From IMG/VR virus record IMGVR_UViG_3300042391_000079, positions 1 to 21,292 of that record: a stretch of DNA of 21,292 nucleotides; one strand, 5' to 3'. The stretch is from a virus. Position numbers and translations under genes: made by a program. This document shows positions 1 through 6,143 of this stretch, piece after piece. The stretch's first letter is position 1. Each line of letters opens with the position of its first letter. The notes below the pieces were generated by a model. The model made no database searches, was not told the DNA's origin, and worked only from the letters and a program-made list of their open reading frames with translations.

Positions 1-2
1 CA

Positions 3-116
3 ATGGGCAATAAGACAATTAGAGAAATGAAATACATTTTAATATTGTTAGCCTACGAATTTATAAGACCAAAGATGATTTGGTTAAAAGATTATTTAAT
101 AAGTAAATCAAGTTAA
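3..116 (+). CDS. small hypothetical protein, 37 aa (possibly 5'-partial)
   Basis: An open frame begins at the third base of the window with ATG and ends in TAA at 114-116, two bases before the next start codon. It encodes a basic peptide with a hydrophobic centre (IILIL-type run, then RPK and WLKDYL). The tight spacing to the next gene and the same strand support it being a real member of the small-gene run. Because it starts at the window edge, the true start may lie upstream. No family is recognised and no function is proposed. Confidence 0.4.
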   Translation: MGNKTIREMKYILILLAYEFIRPKMIWLKDYLISKSS

Positions 117-118
117 TT

Positions 119-346
119 ATGAAAACAGTAAAAGAGAAAGCAAAAGAGTTAGTTGATAAGTTTGGCGAATATACAGTTCAAGAAAGTTGGCAAAGTAAAA
201 ATTATTTTGCAATTGAATGTGCATTAATAGCAGTTGATGAGATTGACGATATTTATCAAAAATTAACACCAAAAGATGACGCTTATTATTTCTTATTAGA
301 ATTAGAATATTGGCAAGAAGTTAAACAAGAAATACAGCTATTATGA
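119..346 (+). CDS. small hypothetical phage protein, 75 aa
   Basis: A 75-residue acidic protein, starting MKTVKEKAKELVDKFGEY and rich in Glu, Lys and Tyr. It looks like a compact helical protein with no signal peptide or membrane segment. The start is two bases after the previous stop, and its stop overlaps the next start (ATGA at 343-346), which suggests translational coupling in one early-type transcript. Proteins with a similar KAKELVDKF-type opening are common in Bacteroidota phages (recollection, not a search), but no function is known to me. Confidence 0.7.
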   Translation: MKTVKEKAKELVDKFGEYTVQESWQSKNYFAIECALIAVDEIDDIYQKLTPKDDAYYFLLELEYWQEVKQEIQLL

Positions 347-531
347 AACAACACTATTCCTATACAACAAATGAAATGGGTGATGAGCCGAAAGAATTAA
401 AACTTGGCGATAAATTAGAATGGCTATTTAAAGTAACTGGTATAAAATGGCTGGTTAAAAAGATAAACCCGAACTGCAAGTGCGAAAGCAGAAAAGAATA
501 TTTAAACGAAATAACTATCAAAAGAAAATGA
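343..531 (+). CDS. small protein with C-terminal Cys-x-Cys/RKEYLN motif, 62 aa
   Basis: A 62-residue basic protein. The N-terminal third is hydrophilic. The middle reads LGDKLEWLFKVTGIKWLVKK, an amphipathic helical stretch with two Trp, followed by NPNCKCESRKEYLN. The arrangement 'helix, then C-x-C-x2-RKE-x-LN' recurs in small proteins of flavobacterial phages as far as I recall, and the two cysteines could bind a metal or form a disulfide (inference). It overlaps the upstream gene by 4 bases and is itself overlapped by 4 bases by the downstream one. Function unknown. Confidence 0.72.
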   Translation: MKQHYSYTTNEMGDEPKELKLGDKLEWLFKVTGIKWLVKKINPNCKCESRKEYLNEITIKRK

Positions 532-725
532 AAAAAGCAGATAAAGAATGGTGGCAAAATTTCAGAGACAATCTACGCAATACAGTAAGCAATGATGAGT
601 ACAGAATAATATGTGAATTACACGCATATTATTTTAATCACATAGTAAACTATCCTTGCAAGTGTTCACCAAAAGTAATACAAAGTTACATTGATGATTT
701 AAATGCAAAATATTTAGAAGTATGA
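528..725 (+). CDS. small protein with PCKCSPK motif, 65 aa
   Basis: The open frame reaches back to an ATG at 480, but the ATG at 528 overlaps the previous stop as ATGA, the usual layout here, and gives a 65-residue protein starting MKKADKEWWQNF. Extending to 480 would add a highly basic tail lying entirely inside the previous gene, so 528 is preferred. The protein has a helical N-terminal half and a PCKCSPKVIQSYIDDLN segment, so a second Cys-x-Cys motif appears in the neighbouring gene. Zinc binding or a small DNA-associated role is conceivable but not shown. No family assigned. Confidence 0.7.
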   Translation: MKKADKEWWQNFRDNLRNTVSNDEYRIICELHAYYFNHIVNYPCKCSPKVIQSYIDDLNAKYLEV

Positions 726-1129
726 GCGAACAACACCACAAGTGGGAACAAGGAATAATTCTATTGATGAACTTGGATGGCTGGGAATTAACTTGGACTG
801 GTGAAAGTTTTGAGCATTACGATGCAAAGGGTAAAACACCAAAAGGCTTTGATTGCGTGATTGAATTTAAGTTACGCAATAAATACTACCAAACAAAGAT
901 TTTAGAGCAGTACAAGTACTCTAAATTGATGCAAGAGCCAAACGTAATGAAATTCTATTACGTATTCGATTGCAAAGGGAACTACCTTTATCATTTAGAT
1001 AACTTGAAACTTCCAGAAGCAGAGCCGATGCAATTACAAACAACGACGTACTTTGAAAATAACAATACAATAAACAAAGACTGTTATATGCTTTCAGAAA
1101 GTATGGCATCAATAATAGTTAGATATTAA
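722..1129 (+). CDS. possible PD-(D/E)XK-fold nuclease-like protein, 135 aa
   Basis: A 135-residue protein whose N-terminal half has the pattern of a compact PD-(D/E)XK nuclease core. Residues 29-50 read SFEHYDAKGKT followed by GFDCVIEFK, giving Asp44, Glu48 and Lys50 spaced D-x3-E-x-K. A tyrosine- and lysine-rich helix (YYQTKILEQYKYSKLM) and a beta-rich C-terminal half follow. In the family such a triad binds metal and cleaves DNA. Here the assignment rests only on the motif, and a structural role for the fold is equally possible. It starts in an ATGA overlap and ends the small-gene run. A 44-base gap with a promoter-like element separates it from the methyltransferase, so the two need not form a restriction-modification pair. 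Confidence 0.6.
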   Translation: MSEQHHKWEQGIILLMNLDGWELTWTGESFEHYDAKGKTPKGFDCVIEFKLRNKYYQTKILEQYKYSKLMQEPNVMKFYYVFDCKGNYLYHLDNLKLPEAEPMQLQTTTYFENNNTINKDCYMLSESMASIIVRY

Positions 1130-1140
1130 CAATTTATTTA

Positions 1141-1148
1141 TATCTTTG
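1141..1148 (+). promoter_or_regulatory. candidate Bacteroidota promoter (-7 element TATCTTTG)
   Basis: TATCTTTG matches the Bacteroidota sigma-ABfr -7 consensus TAnnTTTG exactly. It lies in the 44-base gap between two genes, 25 bases before the methyltransferase ATG at 1174. The upstream -33 TTTG box is weak (GTTAG around 1118-1122). The consensus is short and the DNA AT-rich, so chance matches occur; the intergenic position is the main support. It would drive the methyltransferase, exonuclease, DnaA-like and phosphoesterase block. Confidence 0.5.
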
Positions 1149-1173
1149 AAAAATAATCACTAAACAAAAAAAA

Positions 1174-1821
1174 ATGAAAGTATTAAATTTATACGCTTGT
1201 CTAGGAGGGAACAGACTACTATGGGATGACTGTGAAGTTACTGCAGTTGAACTTGACGAGGAATTAGCAAGAATGTATCAAGAAAGGTTTCCAAACGATA
1301 CAGTAATAGTTGCAGATGCACACCAATATTTGATTGACCACTACAAAGAGTTTGATTTTATTTGGAGTTCGCCACCTTGTCCTAGCCATTCGAGAGCAAG
1401 ATATTGGAGCAGTTCAAATTATGAAACAACTACCGAAGCAATTTATCCAGATATGAAATTATATGAAGAAATTTTGTTTTTACAACATTATTATAAAACT
1501 GGTAAATGGGTTGTTGAAAATGTAATACCATATTACGAGCCACTAATACCAGCCAAAAAAAGAGATAGGCATTTATATTGGACAAATTTTAATTTACCTT
1601 TAAATATTAATAGCAGACATTTTGACGGTCTTTGTCAAGCAAAAAATGAATTAAAAAGACTTTGTGAATTTCATAAGATAGACATTTCAACTTATAAAGG
1701 TGAACAAAGTATGATTAAAATTGCTCGTAATTTAGTGGACTTTGAAGCTGGTAAAACAATATTTCAAACTGCAAAAGGAATAATTGAAAAGTCAAATATT
1801 AACCAAACACAATTATTCTAA
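1174..1821 (+). CDS. DNA (cytosine-5-)-methyltransferase, compact phage type, 215 aa
   Basis: This protein transfers a methyl group from S-adenosylmethionine to carbon 5 of cytosine in DNA. The ordered C5-methyltransferase motifs are visible: motif I NLYACLGGNR (5-14), motif II AVELD (24-28), motif IV SSPPCPSHS (65-73) with catalytic Cys69, motif VI VENV (114-117), motif VIII KRDRHLYWTNF (129-139), and a motif X-like ARNLVDFEAGKTIF (184-197). Bacterial C5 enzymes usually exceed 300 residues. Here only about 40 residues lie between motifs VIII and X, so the target-recognition domain is minimal. Motif I lacks the usual Phe-x-Gly-x-Gly form. The start follows an A-rich stretch downstream of a promoter candidate; the stop overlaps the next ATG. 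No cognate restriction enzyme is identified, so it is probably a solitary enzyme protecting or marking phage DNA. Confidence 0.9.
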   Translation: MKVLNLYACLGGNRLLWDDCEVTAVELDEELARMYQERFPNDTVIVADAHQYLIDHYKEFDFIWSSPPCPSHSRARYWSSSNYETTTEAIYPDMKLYEEILFLQHYYKTGKWVVENVIPYYEPLIPAKKRDRHLYWTNFNLPLNINSRHFDGLCQAKNELKRLCEFHKIDISTYKGEQSMIKIARNLVDFEAGKTIFQTAKGIIEKSNINQTQLF

Positions 1822-2531
1822 TGATAGTACTAGTAGATGCAGACAGTTTAATCTGGAGCAGTTGTTACAAAAAGAAAGAGCATCCAGAAGACGAGCAGTA
1901 TCACACAATAGAGAATGCGATATTAAAGTTCGACGAGGTATTTATGTCAATTATAAATAAGATTGAAGAGGTTTACGAACTTGACAAAGTATTGACTTTT
2001 GCTGGTGCAAGAGGGAATTTTAGAAAGCAAATATCCAAAACTTATAAAGCAAACAGAAAAGAAAGCGACCGACCACCTTTGTTAAATGAATTACAAAAGT
2101 ATGTTGCAGAAAAATACAATGCTATTGCTGGAGAGGGTGTAGAGACAGACGATGTAGTGGCCACGTATTGGAAAACCTTATCAGATACATTTGGCAGAGA
2201 CGAAGTATTAATAGTTTCAATCGATAAAGACTATAAGCAGTTTCCTTGCATCATTTACGACTACCATTACAAAAAACAATGCTTTCATAATATATCAGAA
2301 GCCGAGGCAAGATATAATTTTTACGAGCAGATGATTGCTGGAGACAGCGCAGACAATGTAAACTATTGCAAAGGATATGGCAAAGCATATTGTAAAAAGG
2401 CATTTAAAGACTGTTTAAGCAATTATTCTTATTTAAGGGCAGTATTTAGTCTTTACAAGGTTTTATACAAAAACAAGGCACGTGAGAAGTTTTTGGAGTG
2501 TCACAAATTATTAAAATTAAAAACAGAATAA
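1821..2531 (+). CDS. 5'-3' exonuclease, FEN/T4 RNase H-like, 236 aa
   Basis: A metal-dependent 5' nuclease of the flap endonuclease family, expected to remove RNA primers or flaps during phage DNA replication and recombination. The acidic metal-binding residues stand in family order: VDADSL (Asp6, Asp8), KTYKANRKE near 73-81 (the basic arch region), VETDDVVATY (Asp110, Asp111), VSIDKDYKQF (Asp135, Asp137) and GDSADNV (Asp175, Asp178). The last is followed by the Gly-rich helix-3-turn-helix (residues 181-190). At 236 residues it is a stand-alone nuclease without the polymerase part of Pol I. It is translationally coupled to the methyltransferase (its A of ATG is the last base of the upstream stop) and 11 bases upstream of the DnaA-like gene. 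Confidence 0.9.
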   Translation: MIVLVDADSLIWSSCYKKKEHPEDEQYHTIENAILKFDEVFMSIINKIEEVYELDKVLTFAGARGNFRKQISKTYKANRKESDRPPLLNELQKYVAEKYNAIAGEGVETDDVVATYWKTLSDTFGRDEVLIVSIDKDYKQFPCIIYDYHYKKQCFHNISEAEARYNFYEQMIAGDSADNVNYCKGYGKAYCKKAFKDCLSNYSYLRAVFSLYKVLYKNKAREKFLECHKLLKLKTE

Positions 2532-2542
2532 AATAAAAGAAA

Positions 2543-2926
2543 ATGAATTATAAAGCAATATCAGAGGAAATAAAAGAAAAATTAAATGTAGATGTATTTG
2601 AAAATTCAAGAAGACAAAACGTAGTAGATGCTAGAAGCCTATTCTGTTATATCTTACGCAAAGATTTTCATTTAACGTTATACACAATAGTGGACGTATT
2701 TAAGAGCAATGGCAAAGCGTTTTCACATTGTAGTGTTCTGCACAACGTAAACACTTTTGAAATAGCAAGAAAAATAGATTATAGACTTGACGAAATAAGA
2801 AACAGTATTTTAAGAACAGCAAATCCAAAAGCAGTATTAATAAACCGAGTAAGAGAAATTTTTGATTTAGACCGAATTAAAGGATTGAATAATTTAATAG
2901 ACTTCCAAGAGCAACAAATAAAATAA
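2543..2926 (+). CDS. DnaA domain IV-like DNA-binding protein, 127 aa
   Basis: A small protein whose residues about 25-75 resemble the C-terminal DNA-binding domain (domain IV) of the replication initiator DnaA. A helix with RQNVVDARSLFCYIL corresponds to the basic helix, TLYTIVDVF to the helix-turn-helix, and SHCSVLHNVNTF (61-72) to the DnaA signature, where D-H-S-T-V-L-H is usual. The AAA+ ATPase domain of DnaA is absent. The C-terminal 50 residues are helical and basic. By family knowledge this domain recognises 9-mer DnaA boxes. In the phage it could mark an origin, recruit host helicase loaders, or regulate transcription; which one cannot be read from sequence. It sits between the exonuclease and the phosphoesterase with 11- to 13-base gaps. 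Confidence 0.75.
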   Translation: MNYKAISEEIKEKLNVDVFENSRRQNVVDARSLFCYILRKDFHLTLYTIVDVFKSNGKAFSHCSVLHNVNTFEIARKIDYRLDEIRNSILRTANPKAVLINRVREIFDLDRIKGLNNLIDFQEQQIK

Positions 2927-2939
2927 ACTAAAAACTAAA

Positions 2940-3959
2940 ATGAGCAAAAAAGGAAATCAAAACAGAAAGAGTTTCAAGTCAGATATAGTAATTGAGTACA
3001 TTCAAAGATTTCCAAAAGCATCAACGATGGCGATTGCCAGAATAGTTTTTGATGAAAATAAATTATACTTTGATAGCGTAGAACAAGCAAGAGGAATAGT
3101 TCGAGGTTATAGAGGTGAACTAGTAAAAGGAGCAAGTCATAAAACAATAGTTCAAACAAGAACAGCAGAAGAAAAAAAGAACTTTTTAAGGCGCAAACTT
3201 CCAGAAAGTGATTATGAAAAATGCGAGCCGTTTATAATTCCAAAAGGGCAAAATAACATATTGATTTTATCTGATATTCATTTACCGTATCAAGATAACA
3301 AAGCATTAGATTTAGCAATTAATTACGGCATAGAAAACAAAGTAAATGCTGTTTATTTAAATGGCGATACATTAGATTTTTATATGGCATCAAGGTTCTT
3401 AAAAAATCCACGATTAAGAGACTTGGCTGGTGAATTAGAAATGGGCAGAGAGTTTTTAAAGTTGCTGCAAGAAACATTTAATTGTCCGATATATTTTAAG
3501 ATAGGAAATCACGAAGTAAGGTGGGAACATTTTCTAATGATTAAGGCACCCGAATTATTAGGTATTGATGATTTTAAGTTGGAACAGTTATTACGGTTTA
3601 GAGAGTTTGGAGTTACTTTAATCAAAGATAAACAAATGGCATTGGCTGGTAAACTTCCTATCTTACACGGCCACGAATGGTACGGTGGATTTGCACCACC
3701 AGTAAACCCAGCAAGAGGTTTATTTTTAAAAGCAAAAGAAAGTGCAATAGTAGGACATCATCACAGAACAAGTGAGCATACAGAAAAGACTTTAAGCGGT
3801 GATGTAGTTACAACTTGGAGTACTGGATGCCTTTGCGGTTTAGAGCCAGAATATGCACCTTACAATAATTATAACCACGGATTTGCACACGTAAAAATTG
3901 ATAACGATGGGCATTACGAATTAAAGAATATGAGAATTATTAATTATAAAATAGTATAA
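2940..3959 (+). CDS. calcineurin-like metallophosphoesterase with N-terminal helical DNA-binding-like domain, 339 aa
   Basis: The catalytic domain (about 105-320) has the full set of calcineurin-superfamily metal ligands: LSDIHLPYQD (Asp112, His114), NGDTLDF (Asp143), IGNHEVRW (Asn190, His191), LHGHEW (His243, His245) and GHHHR (His273-275). These coordinate two metal ions for hydrolysis of phosphodiesters, and in Mre11/SbcD relatives for DNA cleavage. The first 60 residues, with FPKASTMAIARIVF and SVEQARGIVRGYRG, look like a winged-helix or similar DNA-binding domain, so the likely substrate is nucleic acid (inference). No signal peptide or membrane segment is present, so it should be cytoplasmic. 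Its stop codon directly abuts the ATG of the truncated ParB-like gene. The substrate is not known. Confidence 0.85.
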   Translation: MSKKGNQNRKSFKSDIVIEYIQRFPKASTMAIARIVFDENKLYFDSVEQARGIVRGYRGELVKGASHKTIVQTRTAEEKKNFLRRKLPESDYEKCEPFIIPKGQNNILILSDIHLPYQDNKALDLAINYGIENKVNAVYLNGDTLDFYMASRFLKNPRLRDLAGELEMGREFLKLLQETFNCPIYFKIGNHEVRWEHFLMIKAPELLGIDDFKLEQLLRFREFGVTLIKDKQMALAGKLPILHGHEWYGGFAPPVNPARGLFLKAKESAIVGHHHRTSEHTEKTLSGDVVTTWSTGCLCGLEPEYAPYNNYNHGFAHVKIDNDGHYELKNMRIINYKIV

Positions 3960-4022
3960 ATGCAAAAGACAGTAAAAATAACAGAGGTAAAAATCAACCC
4001 AAATAACCCAAGATTAAAATAA
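3960..4022 (+). pseudogene. 5' stump of a ParB-like (N-terminal domain) gene, 20 codons
   Basis: The frame starts with ATG immediately after the phosphoesterase stop and reads MQKTVKITEVKINPNNPRLK before TAA. The sequence 'VKI-x-EVK-x-NPNNPR' is the characteristic first strand and NP-x-NPR motif of ParB/Srx-fold proteins, which normally continue for at least 90 residues through a GxxR motif and a nuclease- or methyltransferase-like part. Nothing of that continuation is visible before the homing endonuclease 47 bases later, nor after it, where the small terminase starts. I read it as a remnant left when the rest of the gene was lost or replaced. It could still be translated as a 20-aa peptide, but no function is expected. 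Confidence 0.65.
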
Positions 4023-4057
4023 ATATCGTTATTGTGTAATACGTGGATTATTTATTG

Positions 4058-4065
4058 TATATTTG
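4058..4065 (+). promoter_or_regulatory. candidate Bacteroidota promoter (-7 element TATATTTG) for the HNH gene
   Basis: TATATTTG fits the TAnnTTTG -7 consensus, and a TTATTG at 4029-4034 lies 23 bases upstream as a possible -33 box. The element ends only four bases before the ATG at 4070, so transcription would begin at or next to the start codon, giving a leaderless or nearly leaderless mRNA. That would let the mobile endonuclease gene carry its own expression signal. The call rests on motif match and position only. Confidence 0.5.
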
Positions 4066-4069
4066 TATT

Positions 4070-4591
4070 ATGGAAATATATAAAGACATAATAGGGTATG
4101 AGGGTTTATACAAAGCTTCAACAAAAGGAAACATTAAAAGTGTTGTTAAACGTAATGGTAAAGATATAATATTAAAACAAGGCATAGATAAATGCGGTTA
4201 TTGTATTGTAACATTATGTAAAGATAAAAAAAAGACAACAAAAACTGTTCATAGATTAATAGCACTTACATTTTTATTTGAAACCGATATACAAGTAAAT
4301 CATAAAGATGGAAACAAAAAAAATAACGATGTTAGTAATTTAGAATTTGTAAGTGCAAAACAAAATATGAACCACGCAATTAAAAGTGGATTATTAAAAT
4401 TTAATACTACAAAAATAGCAGAAGAAAAAAGAAAAGTAGTTTTACAAATTGATAAACAAACAAATGAAGTTATAAATACTTTTAAATCAGCACACGAAGC
4501 ATCAAGATTAACTGGATTTAATAGAGGGAATATATCAACTTGTTGCAGATTAAACAAACAAATGTATAATTATATTTGGCAATATAAATAA
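4070..4591 (+). CDS. free-standing HNH homing endonuclease (NUMOD4-HNH-NUMOD1), 173 aa
   Basis: A selfish DNA endonuclease that cuts a recognition site in related phage genomes and spreads by repair copying. Residues 2-25 (EIYKDIIGYEGLYKAS, then GNIKSV) form a NUMOD4 DNA-binding module. Residues 59-102 form the HNH core: VHRLIALTF, VNHKDGNKKNND with His78 and Asn85/86, then SNLEFV. Residues 123-173 (VVLQIDKQTNEVI, SAHEASRLTGF, ICT-type helix and NYIWQYK end) form an intron-encoded-nuclease repeat/NUMOD1 module. A GTG at 4043 is in frame but overlaps the promoter-like element and adds residues not seen in the family, so ATG 4070 is chosen. Its base composition is more AT-rich, with more AAA and ATA codons, than its neighbours. 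It lies between the ParB stump and the small terminase. Confidence 0.92.
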   Translation: MEIYKDIIGYEGLYKASTKGNIKSVVKRNGKDIILKQGIDKCGYCIVTLCKDKKKTTKTVHRLIALTFLFETDIQVNHKDGNKKNNDVSNLEFVSAKQNMNHAIKSGLLKFNTTKIAEEKRKVVLQIDKQTNEVINTFKSAHEASRLTGFNRGNISTCCRLNKQMYNYIWQYK

Positions 4592-4601
4592 TAAAAATAT
4601 A

Positions 4602-4976
4602 ATGGGAAAGACAAAAGAGCAACACGAAAAAGAAATACTTGAAATAATAGTAAAGAATAAAGTAATGAAAATAAATCATATTTTTCAACACTATACTGAC
4701 TTACAGCACTCACAGTTTTATAATTTAGAATTGGATAAATCGGAGAGTATTAAAGAAGCAATATCAACAAACAAAAGTAAAGCAGTAAGTTATATGCTTA
4801 ACAAGTGGGTAGGTTCTGATAATGCTACTTTACAAATATCTGCATTCAAGGTATTATGCGAAGACGAAGACCGAAAGAAATTATCGATGCAATTTGTTGA
4901 AAGTGAAAACAGCCACCAGATTAGAAAGTTTGAAGTAGAAATACTAAAGCCAAAAGATGAGGATACAAACGAATAA
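4602..4976 (+). CDS. probable terminase small subunit / DNA-binding packaging protein, 124 aa
   Basis: A 124-residue helical, charged protein directly upstream of the large terminase and overlapping it by 20 bases, the usual position of the small terminase that recognises packaging sites. The N-terminal part (KEQHEKEILEIIVKNKVMKI, then FYNLELDKSESIKEAI) looks like a helix-turn-helix region. The segment SYMLNKWVGSDNATLQISAFKVL (longer than a simple motif, about residues 66-88) resembles the oligomerisation part of Bacteroidota phage small terminases as I remember them. It starts 10 bases after the homing endonuclease stop. The assignment is mostly positional. Confidence 0.65.
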   Translation: MGKTKEQHEKEILEIIVKNKVMKINHIFQHYTDLQHSQFYNLELDKSESIKEAISTNKSKAVSYMLNKWVGSDNATLQISAFKVLCEDEDRKKLSMQFVESENSHQIRKFEVEILKPKDEDTNE

Positions 4977-6111
4977 AGTATTTGAACATTTAGAGAATAG
5001 CACAAAGAGAATAACAATAGAGCAAGGCGGTACCAGAAGTGGCAAAACCTATAATATTCTAATGTGGCTAATATTTGGTTATGCTTTAAAAAATCAAGGC
5101 AAGACAATAACCATTTGCAGAAAAACATATCCCTCACTTCGTGCCAGTTCGATGAGGGATTTTTTCGATATACTGCGACAGTATGATATGTATGATGAAG
5201 CAGACCATAACAAGAGCAATTCAGAATATCGCCTTGAGGGCAACCTTTTTGAGTTTATAAGTTTAGACCAGCCACAGAAAGTAAGAGGCCGTAAAAGGGA
5301 TGTATTGTATATTAACGAAGCTAATGAGTTATACTTTGAAGACTGGCAACAGTTAATATTTAGAACAACTGAAAAGGCAATACTTGACTACAACCCAAGT
5401 GACGAGTTTCATTTTATTTATGATAAGATAAAACCAAGAGACGATGCAGATTTTTACATAACAACCTACAAGGACAATCTATTCTTATCAAAAGAAATAG
5501 TAAGTGAAATAGAGCGTTTAAAGAACATTGACGAGAACTACTGGAAAATATATGGACTAGGACAAATAGGTTCATCACAAGCCCTTATATTTAGAATTAA
5601 CGAATGTGCTGCAATACCAGTTGATGCAAAGTTTTTAAGTTATGGAATGGACTTTGGTTTTACAAATGACCCGACAACCTTAATCGCTATTTATCAGCAA
5701 GGCGATAATATTTATTTAAAAGAATTAATATTTCAAACTGGTTTAACAAATAGAGATATAGACGAAAAATTGAAGTTTCACGAAATAGAGCGCAAAGAAA
5801 TATTTGCAGATAGTGCAGAACCAAAAAGTATAGAGGAATTATATCGAATGGGTTGGAATATTAAACCAGCTACAAAAGGACAAGGCTCGGTTAATATCGG
5901 AATAGATATGATGAAGCGTTACCAAATACACGTTACCAAAAGTAGCGTGAATATGATTAAAGAATTCAGAAACTACAAATGGCAAGAAGACAAAAACGGA
6001 AACATATTGAACGTGCCGGTGGATATGTTTAATCACACAATAGATGCAGTTCGATATGGCTTATATGATAAGTTAGCAAGACCGAATTACGGGAAGTATG
6101 CAGTAAGATAA
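4957..6111 (+). CDS. terL: terminase large subunit (ATPase and nuclease), 384 aa
   Basis: The packaging motor: an ATPase that drives DNA into the prohead through the portal and a nuclease that cuts concatemers. The ATPase half shows Walker A GGTRSGKT (24-31), a Walker B-like RDVLYINEAN (114-123, with Glu121 as the catalytic carboxylate and Asn120 in place of the usual Asp), and a coupling-motif region around ILDYNPSDEF (142-151). The RNase H-like nuclease half shows GMDFGFTNDPTTL (Asp232), FADSAEP (Asp285) and TIDAVRYG (Asp363). The length is slightly short of the usual 400-500 residues, as is common in this phage group. The start ATG lies inside the small terminase gene, and the KVFEHLENSTKRI opening before Walker A is typical. 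Confidence 0.96.
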   Translation: MRIQTNKVFEHLENSTKRITIEQGGTRSGKTYNILMWLIFGYALKNQGKTITICRKTYPSLRASSMRDFFDILRQYDMYDEADHNKSNSEYRLEGNLFEFISLDQPQKVRGRKRDVLYINEANELYFEDWQQLIFRTTEKAILDYNPSDEFHFIYDKIKPRDDADFYITTYKDNLFLSKEIVSEIERLKNIDENYWKIYGLGQIGSSQALIFRINECAAIPVDAKFLSYGMDFGFTNDPTTLIAIYQQGDNIYLKELIFQTGLTNRDIDEKLKFHEIERKEIFADSAEPKSIEELYRMGWNIKPATKGQGSVNIGIDMMKRYQIHVTKSSVNMIKEFRNYKWQEDKNGNILNVPVDMFNHTIDAVRYGLYDKLARPNYGKYAVR

Positions 6112-6143
6112 TCACAAATAAAAAACAATAACGTTACATCAAT

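Noticed and set aside
480-527. Upstream ATG at 480 as the start of the 528-725 gene
   Set aside because: The added 16 residues lie wholly inside the previous gene in another frame and are a run of Lys/Arg; the ATG at 528 makes the ATGA overlap typical of this cluster.
722-1821. Complete restriction-modification system
   Set aside because: The nuclease-like call rests on a three-residue motif, the genes are separated by a promoter candidate, and small methylases of this kind are commonly solitary in phages.
4043-4069. GTG at 4043 as the start of the homing endonuclease
   Set aside because: NUMOD4 proteins begin close to the EIYKDI segment, and the extra codons cover the promoter-like TATATTTG; ATG 4070 is preferred.
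3960-4601. Group I intron with an internal HNH gene interrupting ParB
   Set aside because: No ParB 3' exon follows the endonuclease; the small terminase starts 10 bases after its stop, and the 47 bases before it are too short to hold an intron core. Replacement or truncation fits better.
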